Shown here piece after piece: positions 46,480-54,574 of a stretch of DNA of 64,000 nucleotides. Made by a program: the position numbers and the translations under genes. Origin of the DNA: Nocardiaceae bacterium (GTDB lineage Bacteria; Actinomycetota; Actinomycetes; Mycobacteriales; Mycobacteriaceae); assembly GCA_021372355.1 (NCBI GenBank), contig JAJFUQ010000155.1, positions 1 through 64,000 of the forward strand. The letters are read 5' to 3'. A model generated the notes under the pieces. The model had not been told where the DNA came from and did no database searches. It saw nothing but the letters and a program-made list of their open reading frames with translations. The first letter of the stretch is position 1. The number at the start of each line of letters is the position of its first letter.

Positions 46480-47097
46480 ATGAGCACTGAGCCGCCGAAC
46501 TACTACCCGCCGCCGAACCCGCCGACTGACTCGCCTGCATCAACCGCGACCCAGACACTTCCGAACCCGGCGTGGGGTGCACCGCAACCTGCCACCGCCG
46601 CCAAGTGGTCGACCAAGAAGACTCTCGCGGCTGTAGGCATCGCCGTCGGAATCGCGGTTGTCGGCGGCGGTGCGATCTACGCACTGTCGAACTCGACGTC
46701 GAATTCGATCGAGCAGGGATTTGGGCAAGGCGGCGCACCGGGGCCGGGCGGCGGACAGTTCGGCGGCGGCATGCGCGGCGGCATGGGCATGGCCGTGCAC
46801 GGCGAGTTCGTCGTCTCGGACGGCAACGGCGGATACACGACGGAGTTGACCCAGGAAGGAACGGTCACCGCGGTCTCCGACACATCGTTGACGGTGAAGA
46901 GCGCCGACGGATTCAGTCAGACGTACGCCCTGACCACCCCGTCCACGGTTGCCGTTGGAGACACGGTCAACGTCCGCGCGACGGAGTCGAACGGCACTGC
47001 GACGGCGATTTCGGTGCGCTCAGGTGCGGATGAGTTCGACCGCGGTCCGGGAGGTGGCCAGTTCCCGCCGGGACCGAACGGAATGGGCAACCCGTAG
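46480..47097 (+). CDS. Membrane-anchored Gly-rich protein with DUF5666-like domain
   Basis: A 205-residue protein: Pro-rich cytoplasmic start, one membrane helix (AAVGIAVGIAVVGGGAIYAL), a Gly/Met-rich stretch (QFGGGMRGGMGMA), a small beta-barrel-like domain (GTVTAVSDTSLTVKSADG, resembling DUF5666), and a Gly/Pro tail. AAAAGGAG precedes the ATG. The exposed Gly/Met tract echoes those of the divergent glycosyltransferase, so it could be its partner or substrate; this is inference. Confidence 0.78.
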   Translation: MSTEPPNYYPPPNPPTDSPASTATQTLPNPAWGAPQPATAAKWSTKKTLAAVGIAVGIAVVGGGAIYALSNSTSNSIEQGFGQGGAPGPGGGQFGGGMRGGMGMAVHGEFVVSDGNGGYTTELTQEGTVTAVSDTSLTVKSADGFSQTYALTTPSTVAVGDTVNVRATESNGTATAISVRSGADEFDRGPGGGQFPPGPNGMGNP

Positions 47098-47104
47098 CGC
47101 GCAC

Positions 47105-47130
47105 GGCCGGGCCGCATACGTGGCCCGGCC
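47105..47130. terminator. Hairpin between convergent Gly-rich protein and ArsR-like genes
   Basis: Perfect arms GGCCGGGCC and GGCCCGGCC with an 8-base loop; the second arm touches the facing stop codon. Likely a terminator for both genes. Confidence 0.7.
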
Positions 47131-47688
47131 TCACTCCCCGCCGGGCAGATTGATCACGCGGACGGTCCGCAGCCGGCGACCGTCACCCGGCTTGTTGCCG
47201 ATCCGCTTTCCGAACACCCCGGCGAGTTCTTTCGCGAACTCGACGAACTCCCGGTCGTCGAGCCACAGACCCGCGGTGGTGTAGCCGACGCCGTCGCGCA
47301 CCAGGTCGATGTTGCCGGTGCTGAGGTACTTGTCGAAATCGGCAATCGCACCGGCGATGTAAGCGATGAACGCCTGGTGGTGGTCCTCGGCGGTCATGGC
47401 GGCCAACTCATCGGGTGTGATCCGCGTGGCCGCGAGATTGAGCCGGTACGACCGCTCGACGGTGCCGCGAACAGGGCGTTCACCTGCGACTTCGAGCATT
47501 CCTGCCGAAGTCAGGAGGTTCACGTGCCGGTACAGACTCGCCGGCGTGATGCCTAGCCTGTCGCTCAGTTCGGCGGTGGTCAGCACCTGATCACCCAGAA
47601 GCGACTGCACGATGCGCAGGCGCACCGGGTGCAGAAGCAGTTCGACGGTCGCCGGAACATGGCCTGCGGCGCGACGTGAACTGTTCAT
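47131..47688 (-). CDS. ArsR-like winged-helix regulator
   Basis: A 185-residue regulator. Residues about 12-75 form an ArsR-type winged helix (HPVRLRIVQSLLG, LTTAELSDRLGITPASLYRHVNLL in two parts, AGMLEVAGERPVRGTVERSY). No metal-binding cysteines are present, so it is not a classical metal sensor. The C-terminal 100 residues are helical and may bind a ligand. Divergent from a small DUF5808 gene, with an imperfect inverted repeat between them that is its likely site. Confidence 0.87.
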   Translation of the reverse strand: MNSSRRAAGHVPATVELLLHPVRLRIVQSLLGDQVLTTAELSDRLGITPASLYRHVNLLTSAGMLEVAGERPVRGTVERSYRLNLAATRITPDELAAMTAEDHHQAFIAYIAGAIADFDKYLSTGNIDLVRDGVGYTTAGLWLDDREFVEFAKELAGVFGKRIGNKPGDGRRLRTVRVINLPGGE

Positions 47689-47705
47689 GCAGTCGATGTT
47701 ACGCC

Positions 47706-47731
47706 GATTACTTTCACTATCGAAAATAATC
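47706..47731. promoter_or_regulatory. Operator-like repeat GATTAcTTT-N8-AAAaTAATC
   Basis: Arms pair at 8 of 9 positions around an 8-base centre, between the divergent ArsR-like and DUF5808 genes. AT-rich repeats of this form are usual for ArsR-type repressors. Confidence 0.5.
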
Positions 47732-47773
47732 GCAGATGTGTAATCATTGACCCATCACGAAAGGAGCTTCTCA

Positions 47774-47974
47774 ATGACGACCCCCGACGAGAACAAGGTT
47801 CCAGCACCGCAGGGAAAGTTCGCCGGAATGCCGTACGACTGGCGCCGCCCGACCCTGGCCAAGCTCAAGGCTCGCTGGTGGAACCCGGATGAGCCGCGCG
47901 TATTCACCCCGAAGACCTTCGGTTGGGGCTACGACATCAACGTCTACCGACTCCTTCACTGGAAGAAATCCTGA
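47774..47974 (+). CDS. Small DUF5808-domain protein
   Basis: A 66-residue protein whose second half (WWNPDEPRVFTPKTFGWGYD) is the DUF5808 signature, seen elsewhere as a domain in membrane proteins. Here it stands alone, without a membrane helix. AAAGGAG lies 9 bases before the ATG at 47774. Function unknown; probably controlled by the divergent ArsR-like regulator. Confidence 0.8.
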   Translation: MTTPDENKVPAPQGKFAGMPYDWRRPTLAKLKARWWNPDEPRVFTPKTFGWGYDINVYRLLHWKKS

Positions 47975-48010
47975 CGACCCAGAAGGCGTGAGTGCACTAC
48001 TCTCGTCGTT

Positions 48011-48955
48011 GTGCTGCGGATTTCGTACTTCGGACCAGCCGGAACGTTCACCGAGATGGCATTGGCGAAGTTTGAAGCGGCAGGTGAATTCACCGGTGCG
48101 GGCGAGCGAAGCGACGGGGATGTGTCGGCGGTGACCCGCATCCCTGCCAAGTCGCAGCAAGCAGCCCTTGAGATGGTGCGCAGCGGTGCGGCCGACGCGG
48201 CCGTCGTCCCGATCGAAAGCTCGGTCGACGGCCCGGTCGCCGCCACCATGGACGCTCTCGCCGTCGGAAGTCGACTGCAGATCGTCGCGGAAAACGAACT
48301 CGACGTAGCATTCTCGCTGGTCGCGCGCCCCGGAACCACCCTCGCCGACGTCAAGGTCGTGCATGCGTATCCGGTCGCCGCGGCCCAGGTCCAGCAGTGG
48401 CTGACCAAGAATCTGCCCGACGCCGAGGTGGAGTACTCGGCGTCGAATGCCGCGGCGGCCGCCGATATCGCCGCAGGTCATGGCGATGCCGCGGTCTCGA
48501 CCGCCCTCGCCGGACAACAGAACGGACTGATCAGCCTCGCGGACGGTGTCGCTGACTACGACGGCGCGCGCACACGATTCGTTCTCGTCTCCAAGCCGTG
48601 CCCACCACCGGCACGCACCGGCGCCGACCGGACTTCAGTGGTGTTCGGACTGTCCGACGAGCCCGGCTCCCTCTATCGCGCGTTCGCTGAATTCGCCACG
48701 CGCGGAGTCGATCTCACCCTCGCGCAGTCACGTCCCACGCGCACGACACCAGGCAAGTACTGGTTCTTCATCGACTGTGTAGGCCACATCGACGACCCAG
48801 CCGTCGCCGAAGCGCTCAAGGCGCTCCACCAGGTCGCCGGCGTTCGATACCTCGGCTCCTGGCCGGTGCCGGGCGTTGCGGGACGGACGCCGCCTTCCGG
48901 CGAAGAGTCGGCACAATGGCTCGCGAACATGCGAGCGGGGAAGCAGGGGCAATGA
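48011..48955 (+). CDS. pheA: Prephenate dehydratase
   Basis: A 314-residue monofunctional PheA that turns prephenate into phenylpyruvate for phenylalanine synthesis. It begins ISYFGPAGTFTEMAL, has the catalytic-site motif GARTRFVLV and an ACT domain for feedback control (GSLYRAFAEFATRGVDL), where the usual ESRP reads QSRP. GTG start. The stop overlaps the next gene's ATG (ATGA), as in M. tuberculosis where pheA neighbours the same phosphatase. Confidence 0.95.
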   Translation: MLRISYFGPAGTFTEMALAKFEAAGEFTGAGERSDGDVSAVTRIPAKSQQAALEMVRSGAADAAVVPIESSVDGPVAATMDALAVGSRLQIVAENELDVAFSLVARPGTTLADVKVVHAYPVAAAQVQQWLTKNLPDAEVEYSASNAAAAADIAAGHGDAAVSTALAGQQNGLISLADGVADYDGARTRFVLVSKPCPPPARTGADRTSVVFGLSDEPGSLYRAFAEFATRGVDLTLAQSRPTRTTPGKYWFFIDCVGHIDDPAVAEALKALHQVAGVRYLGSWPVPGVAGRTPPSGEESAQWLANMRAGKQGQ

Positions 48956-49620
48956 TCACCGGTCGGCTGATTCTCGTCCGGCACGGGGAAACCGAGGGCA
49001 ACGTCGCGCGTCGCCTCGACACGAAACTGCCGGGGTCGCCGCTCACCGAGGACGGCGTTGCGCAGGCTCTCGAGCTCGGCGAGCGCCTGCACTGGGAGAA
49101 GCCGATCGGCATCTTCAGTTCCGCCGCGCTGCGCGCTCGGCAAACCGCAGAACACGCACTGTCGACGATGGACCTCGACATCGCTCACACCGTGCTCGAG
49201 GGATTGCACGAAGTTCAGGCCGGCGACCTCGAGGATCGTTCGGACCACGCGTCCCACGACACGTTTCATTCGATCTACGCGCAGTGGCACATCGGGCTGC
49301 TCGATCAGCCCATCCCGGGCGGCGAATCGGGGCGCCAGGTGCTCGACCGGTTCGTGCCGGTCATCCAAGCGCTTCGGGCGGAACATCTGTCGAGTGGCGA
49401 ACGGACGATCGTCGTCATCGCGCACGGTGCCGCAATCCGACTCGTCGCCGCCTACCTGGCCTCGATCCCGCCGCAGTTTGCACTCGCCAGCCACCTGCGG
49501 AACACCCAGTCGATCGAGCTGGGAGCGGTCGCGGACGGTTCGTGGCACTGCCTTCGATGGGGGAGTCTGCTCCCGCCGTTCGGCACCGAGGCCGAATCAG
49601 CCGAGGACCCCATGGGCTGA
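48952..49620 (+). CDS. Histidine phosphatase (phosphoglycerate-mutase-like)
   Basis: A 222-residue histidine-phosphatase-superfamily enzyme. The phosphohistidine His11 is in VRHGETEGN and the second catalytic His in VVIAHGAAIR. Members with this form are broad-specificity phosphatases rather than glycolytic mutases. The ATG overlaps the pheA stop, so the two are co-translated; a role in the aromatic pathway is not shown. Confidence 0.92.
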   Translation: MITGRLILVRHGETEGNVARRLDTKLPGSPLTEDGVAQALELGERLHWEKPIGIFSSAALRARQTAEHALSTMDLDIAHTVLEGLHEVQAGDLEDRSDHASHDTFHSIYAQWHIGLLDQPIPGGESGRQVLDRFVPVIQALRAEHLSSGERTIVVIAHGAAIRLVAAYLASIPPQFALASHLRNTQSIELGAVADGSWHCLRWGSLLPPFGTEAESAEDPMG

Positions 49621-49847
49621 CAAGTCCGGGACCGCGGTTGGCGCCACCGCCACCCGTGGACGTGCGGCTTCGGGAACGGGCGCGGGAGTCGCAACACCGG
49701 TCTGAGTGTTCAGGCGGGCACCGGCAAGGCGGCGGATTGTTTCGGGCACGTCTGGTTGGACGCGGCGAACCGTTGGACGGTTCCGGATCAGTCCAATTGC
49801 GGTTGGGTGTCATGAAGCCTGAAGATCGGGACCACCGAGCACGCCGG

Positions 49848-50198
49848 CTAGCCCCAGCCGAGTTCATGCAACCGATCCTCATCGAGCCCGAAGTAGTGCC
49901 CGAGCTCATGTCGGACCGTCACCTCGATTTCGTGCACGAGATCGTCTTCGTCATCGCACATCTCCATGAGCGGCTCGCGAAAGATCATGATGCGGTCGGG
50001 CAGCGACCCGGCGTAGTTGCTGTCCCGTTCGCCCAAGGCGACACCGACGTAGACGCCGAGCAGATGCGGATCGTCCGGATCGCGGTCCTCGACGAGGAAC
50101 ACCACATTGTCGATCGCCCGCGCGAACTTCTCCGGAATGCGATCGAGCGCGTCCGACACGAGTTCGTCGAAACGCGCTGCTCCGATCGAAACAGGCAC
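49848..50198 (-). CDS. Minimal zincin-like metallopeptidase
   Basis: A 116-residue protein of the small metallopeptidase family (Rv3836-like). The zinc motif is HELGHYFGLDED, with His97, Glu98, His101 and Asp106. No signal peptide. The GTG start shares its first base with the stop of the septum-protein gene upstream, so it is translationally coupled. The 227 bases between its end and the phosphatase hold only a small hairpin (GAACCGT-TGG-ACGGTTC, 49767-49783). Confidence 0.9.
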   Translation of the reverse strand: MPVSIGAARFDELVSDALDRIPEKFARAIDNVVFLVEDRDPDDPHLLGVYVGVALGERDSNYAGSLPDRIMIFREPLMEMCDDEDDLVHEIEVTVRHELGHYFGLDEDRLHELGWG

Positions 50199-51325
50199 TA
50201 GTTCCCGCCGGGCACCGGAGCGGGCTCGGCTCCCGGCAGCGGCGTCGGCATCGAGCGGCCCTCCGGCGCGCCGGCCAGCGGAACCGGCTTCTGACCGTTG
50301 ATGAGCAGGCCATCGGTCTTGGCCGAATTCACCAGCGGCGCAAAGCCACCCGTGTCCTGCTTGCCGACCGAGCAGTTGACCTTCTTGCTTCCGGCGAGCC
50401 AGCTGATCGGGTCTGGGTTGTCCCAGAACAGCGTGAGCGTCTTGTTCTTGAGGGCGTCTGGCGAGCCGAGGTAGGCGTTCGCGGCCTCAGTGCAGACCTT
50501 GTTGAGGAACTTGTCCTGGTTCTCGACCGACGGCGAACCCTGCTTGAACTCGGCCCCGAGGTCGACGACCGAGACGATCTCGAAAGCGTGTTCCTTGCTG
50601 CAGTCGATCGGGTCCGTCGGCTGCCCCTGCATGATGCCGATGCACGTGCCCGGATCCCAGACACGGGACTGATCCTGGTCCGCGACAGAGCCCTTCATCG
50701 GCTGCAGACGCCCGGTCGTCGCGGTGATCTGCAGACCACAGCGAAGTGTGCGCTCACCGGCGGCCCAACCCTGCGGGCCCGGGTTGATCAGACCGGCGCT
50801 GAACTTGCCGAACGGGTCGAGCTTGCCGTGCAGATAGGACTTCGCAGCGGGAACGCAGTGGGTATCGCGCAGTTCGGCGAAGCGCAGGGTGCCCGGGAAC
50901 GCGGAGTCCGGTCCGAATTCGGTGGTCGGGTACTTGGCAAGGTCGACCTCTGCGGTCACCTCGAAAAGGTGCTGTTCCTTGCAGTCGACCTTCGCCAGAT
51001 CGCTCGCATCCGGCTTCTGCCACGTCAGGCAGGTGCCCTGCTTGGCGGTGCCGAATGCCGGTCCGGCCTTCGCGCCGGTCGTGGTCACCACGGCAGCTGT
51101 CGAAGATTCGTCGGAGCGCTGGAACTGGCTGGCGGCGATGGCGGTTCCGGCCACGAGCGCGGCGATGACCGCAGCCGCGAGGATGCCGCGGCGGAGCCAG
51201 ACCTTGCGGTTTCCGGATTTCCGGAATGAACTCGGCGCGTCCGGACCCGGAGCGACCTCCGAAAATGACTTGGTCGCCGTGCTTCCAGGAGTGGTCTCGC
51301 CGGTTTTCGGCTTCCGAAGGCGCAT
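50198..51325 (-). CDS. Septum-formation-domain membrane protein (Rv3835-like)
   Basis: A 375-residue protein with a cytoplasmic basic start, one membrane helix (GILAAAVIAALVAGTAIAAS, about 47-66) and an exported part made of two septum-formation domains, each with paired cysteines (GTCLTW/DCKEQH, then GTCIGI/DCSKEH). Family members act near the division site in actinobacteria; the precise role is unknown. Pro-rich tail. Divergent from serS and coupled to the mini-metallopeptidase. Confidence 0.9.
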   Translation of the reverse strand: MRLRKPKTGETTPGSTATKSFSEVAPGPDAPSSFRKSGNRKVWLRRGILAAAVIAALVAGTAIAASQFQRSDESSTAAVVTTTGAKAGPAFGTAKQGTCLTWQKPDASDLAKVDCKEQHLFEVTAEVDLAKYPTTEFGPDSAFPGTLRFAELRDTHCVPAAKSYLHGKLDPFGKFSAGLINPGPQGWAAGERTLRCGLQITATTGRLQPMKGSVADQDQSRVWDPGTCIGIMQGQPTDPIDCSKEHAFEIVSVVDLGAEFKQGSPSVENQDKFLNKVCTEAANAYLGSPDALKNKTLTLFWDNPDPISWLAGSKKVNCSVGKQDTGGFAPLVNSAKTDGLLINGQKPVPLAGAPEGRSMPTPLPGAEPAPVPGGN

Positions 51326-51393
51326 GAAGTCCGAGAATACCCAGTTACGGCCCGCTGCCCGTTGAGGCGCTGCGTGACGATAGGGTTTTAGGC

Positions 51394-52656
51394 GTGATCG
51401 ACCTGAAGTTCGTGCGCGAAAACCCGGCAGCCGTTCGCGACTCCCAGCGGTCCCGCGGCGAGAATCCGGACCTGGTCGATGCCTTGCTCGAAGCGGACGC
51501 CCGGCGTCGCGCCGCCATCAGTGCCGCCGACCAGTTGCGCGCCGAGCACAAGGCGCACGGCAAGCTCATCGGTCGCGCCTCGAAGGAAGACCGACCGGCG
51601 ATGCTCGCCCAGGGTGCCGAGCTCTCCGCGAAGGTGAAGGCCGCCGAGGTCGAGGAGACCGCTGCCGAAGCCGCACTCGATGCTGCACATCGTGCGATTC
51701 CGAACGTCGTCGAAGACGGAGTGCCTGCTGGCGGCGAGGACAACTTCATCGTCCTCGAGACCGTGGGAGACATTCCCGATCTCGCATTCGAACCGAAGGA
51801 CCACCTGTCACTCGGCGAGTCGCTCGGTCTCATCGACATGGAACGCGGCGCGAAGGTCTCGGGGTCCCGCTTCTACTTCCTCACCGGGTACGGCGCCCTG
51901 CTGCAGCTGGGATTGCTGCAGCTCGCGATTCAAAAGGCTGTGGCCAACGGCTTCACGCCGATGATTCCGCCGGTGCTTGTGCGGCCGGATGTCATGCAGG
52001 GCACCGGATTCCTCGGTGCGCATGCGGACGAGATCTACCACCTCGAAGAGGACGACCTGTACCTCGTCGGCACGTCGGAGGTTCCGCTCGCGGGCTTCCA
52101 CAGCGGCGAGATCCTCGACCTGTCGAACGGTCCGATGCGGTACGCGGGCTGGTCGTCGTGCTTCCGCCGCGAGGCCGGCAGCTACGGCAAGGACACCCGC
52201 GGAATCATCCGGGTGCACCAGTTCGACAAGGTCGAGATGTTCATCTACGCGCGTCCGGAAGACGCCGTCGCCGAGCATCGGCGCCTTCTTGCGTGGGAGC
52301 GCGAGATGCTCGCCGCGATCGAGGTTCCGTACCGCGTGATCGATGTCGCCGCCGGTGATCTGGGGTCGTCGGCGTCGCGCAAGTTCGACTGCGAGGCGTG
52401 GGTTCCGACCCAGCAGACGTATCGCGAGCTGACCTCGACGTCGAACTGCACGACTTTCCAGGCTCGTCGCCTCGGAATTCGCTACCGCGATGAGAACGGC
52501 AAGCCGCAGGTTGCCGCCACGCTGAACGGAACGCTCGCCACGACCCGCTGGATCGTGGCCATTCTCGAGAACCACCAACAGGCTGATGGCAGCGTGCGGG
52601 TTCCGCAGGCGTTGGTGCCCTTCGTCGGGACGGATGTGCTGAAGCCGAAAGGCTAA
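51394..52656 (+). CDS. serS: Seryl-tRNA synthetase
   Basis: A 420-residue class II synthetase that charges tRNA-Ser (and selenocysteine tRNA where present). An N-terminal coiled-coil arm (about 25-100) binds the long tRNA arm; the catalytic core holds motif 2 [15 protein letters not shown] and motif 3 [19 protein letters not shown] start; the usual length for the family. Single-copy housekeeping gene, divergent from the septum-protein gene. Confidence 0.97.
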   Translation: MIDLKFVRENPAAVRDSQRSRGENPDLVDALLEADARRRAAISAADQLRAEHKAHGKLIGRASKEDRPAMLAQGAELSAKVKAAEVEETAAEAALDAAHRAIPNVVEDGVPAGGEDNFIVLETVGDIPDLAFEPKDHLSLGESLGLIDMERGAKVSGSRFYFLTGYGALLQLGLLQLAIQKAVANGFTPMIPPVLVRPDVMQGTGFLGAHADEIYHLEEDDLYLVGTSEVPLAGFHSGEILDLSNGPMRYAGWSSCFRREAGSYGKDTRGIIRVHQFDKVEMFIYARPEDAVAEHRRLLAWEREMLAAIEVPYRVIDVAAGDLGSSASRKFDCEAWVPTQQTYRELTSTSNCTTFQARRLGIRYRDENGKPQVAATLNGTLATTRWIVAILENHQQADGSVRVPQALVPFVGTDVLKPKG

Positions 52657-52709
52657 GGGCGGGTGCGCCTCAGCCGGTTAGCGGCTACCGCCCAGTAGAT
52701 TTCACTCCC

Positions 52710-53603
52710 GTGGCGAGTGCCGGGAAAGCCCGTGCCTTGGCGATTGTTGCAATCGCGGGTGTCGTAGCCGTCGCGGGTGTTCTCCTCACCGCGCGGATGT
52801 CGAATCAAGACGATGTGACGGACACGTCTGTCCAGGTGACGACCAGTCTTGCCATCAGCCAGCCGGCGACCGCAACGTGGGTGACTCCGTCGCGGAGCCC
52901 CCAGCCGTCGGTCACGTCGGCGGCGCGTTCGGAAGATCCGGCGACGTCCCCCATCACCCTCGAGCGTTCGCTGGTTCGAGCCAAATGTGTGCTCCCGCAT
53001 TGGTCGGCCGGTGATGAACCGTTCCTGCGTGCGGCTCTCGTCTGCCTCGACGACGCGTGGCGCCCGCTGCTCGAGTCGATCAAGGTCGATTTCACACCGC
53101 CGACCCTCGTGCTCAGTGGCACCGGCACCGCGCCCGACTGCCGCCAGAAGCTCGAGAACAACAGCTACTACTGCGCGGGAACGATCTACCTCGATCAGAG
53201 CAGTTACCAGAAGACCGCGGCCGGACCTGCGGCCGTTGCGATCGCGGCGTTGTCGATGCTGTCGCACGAGTACGGCCACCACGTCCAGCAGCTCAGTGGC
53301 ACCCTGCCGGCTGCCGTCACGCGAATCGACGCCGCCGGCCGAACGACCCCTCTCGGCCTTGAATTGATGCGGCGAACCGAACTCCAAGCACAGTGCCTCG
53401 CGGGGATGTTCATCGGCGCGACGTTCGACGAAGTGACCGTGGACGTCGCCAAACACGACAGCTATACGCGCGGTGACGCCCCAAAGCGGCCAGCCGATCA
53501 TGGGTCGTCGTCGCATTTCGGCGGTTGGTTCAGTGTCGGTGCCGACCTCGACTCGCTGTCGGTGTGCAATACCTGGACGGCCGCGGCCGACGCGGTCAGC
53601 TGA
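52710..53603 (+). CDS. Secreted or anchored neutral zinc metallopeptidase-like protein
   Basis: A 297-residue protein with an N-terminal hydrophobic segment (ALAIVAIAGVVAVAGVLL, signal or anchor), a Thr/Ser/Pro linker and a peptidase domain of the neutral zinc metallopeptidase (YpfJ-like) kind. The zinc motif HEYGHHVQ has His186, Glu187 and His190. Cys93, Cys112, Cys144 and Cys155 may form disulfides outside the cell. Substrate unknown. Its stop abuts the next gene's GTG. Confidence 0.87.
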   Translation: MASAGKARALAIVAIAGVVAVAGVLLTARMSNQDDVTDTSVQVTTSLAISQPATATWVTPSRSPQPSVTSAARSEDPATSPITLERSLVRAKCVLPHWSAGDEPFLRAALVCLDDAWRPLLESIKVDFTPPTLVLSGTGTAPDCRQKLENNSYYCAGTIYLDQSSYQKTAAGPAAVAIAALSMLSHEYGHHVQQLSGTLPAAVTRIDAAGRTTPLGLELMRRTELQAQCLAGMFIGATFDEVTVDVAKHDSYTRGDAPKRPADHGSSSHFGGWFSVGADLDSLSVCNTWTAAADAVS

Positions 53604-54545
53604 GTGCGGAACCACGTCGCGCTCATCCTCGCAGTCGTCATCGGGATCGCGGTGGCCATCCAATCCCGGCTCAACGGAACTCTCGGCACCCGCATCCATG
53701 ACGGAGTCGCCGCGGCGATCATCAGTTTCGGGTCGGGACTCGTCGTTCTGACGGTGTTCACCGTGGTCAGCGCCGCGCGACGGGCGCGGATGGCAGAGGT
53801 CGCGACGGCGGTGCGGACCGGGCGCCTGCGGTGGTGGCACTGCGTCGGCGGCCTCGCGGGTGCCTCGGCGGTGGCCAGCCAGGGCATCACGGTCACGACG
53901 ATCGGCGTCGCGCTGTTCACCATTTCGATCGTCGCCGGACAAGTCGTCAGCGGCGTTCTCGTCGACCGTGCGGGTCTCGGACCCGCCGGCCGAAGTCCGA
54001 TCACGGCTCGGCGCATCGCGGGAGCCGCGATCGTCCTGGCGGCGGTCGCGATGGCGAGCCATTCCTCCATCACCAGCGGTACGAATTGGTTGTTCGTCGT
54101 CTTTCCGGTCGTCGCGGGGGCCGCGACCGCATGGCAGATGGCGGTCAACGGCAAGGTTGCCGCAGTGGGTGGGCCGATGACATCCGCGCTCGTCAACTTC
54201 GCCGTCGGCACGACCGCGTTGCTCGTTGTCGGTGCAATCGTGGTCGCGAAGCGCGGCTGGCCCGGAGCGCTGCCGCACGAGCCGTGGCTCTACCTCGGTG
54301 GATTGCTCGGAATTCTCTTCATCGCGGTGTCGGCGAACATCGTGCACGTGCTGGGGGTGCTGTTATTGGCTCTCGCCACGATCGCGGGCCAACTCATCGG
54401 CGCGCTGGCGCTCGACTTGTTCGTGCCCGCGGGTCGGCACCTCAATTGGGGCGTCGTCGTGGGCTGTGTGCTGGCCCTGGTGGGGGTGTGGGTCGGCCGT
54501 CGCGGTGGGGCGCAGCCCAAGCACGACCAAGGCGGCACCGAATGA
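53604..54545 (+). CDS. DMT-superfamily transporter (DUF606/YdcZ type, two repeats)
   Basis: A 313-residue membrane protein with ten hydrophobic spans in two similar halves (AIQSRLNGTLGTRIHDG; WQMAVNGKVAAVGGP), typical of fused DUF606/YdcZ small-metabolite transporters. Substrate unknown. The GTG start directly follows the preceding stop, so the two genes are probably co-transcribed. Confidence 0.88.
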   Translation: MRNHVALILAVVIGIAVAIQSRLNGTLGTRIHDGVAAAIISFGSGLVVLTVFTVVSAARRARMAEVATAVRTGRLRWWHCVGGLAGASAVASQGITVTTIGVALFTISIVAGQVVSGVLVDRAGLGPAGRSPITARRIAGAAIVLAAVAMASHSSITSGTNWLFVVFPVVAGAATAWQMAVNGKVAAVGGPMTSALVNFAVGTTALLVVGAIVVAKRGWPGALPHEPWLYLGGLLGILFIAVSANIVHVLGVLLLALATIAGQLIGALALDLFVPAGRHLNWGVVVGCVLALVGVWVGRRGGAQPKHDQGGTE

Positions 54546-54574
54546 CGGTGCCGCCCCGGGTCAGCTAGTCGAGG

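Noticed and set aside
52653..54347. A 564-codon minus-strand frame across the peptidase and transporter genes
   Set aside because: Composition is Arg/Asp-rich shadow; the plus-strand genes have clear motifs (HEYGHH, DUF606 repeats).
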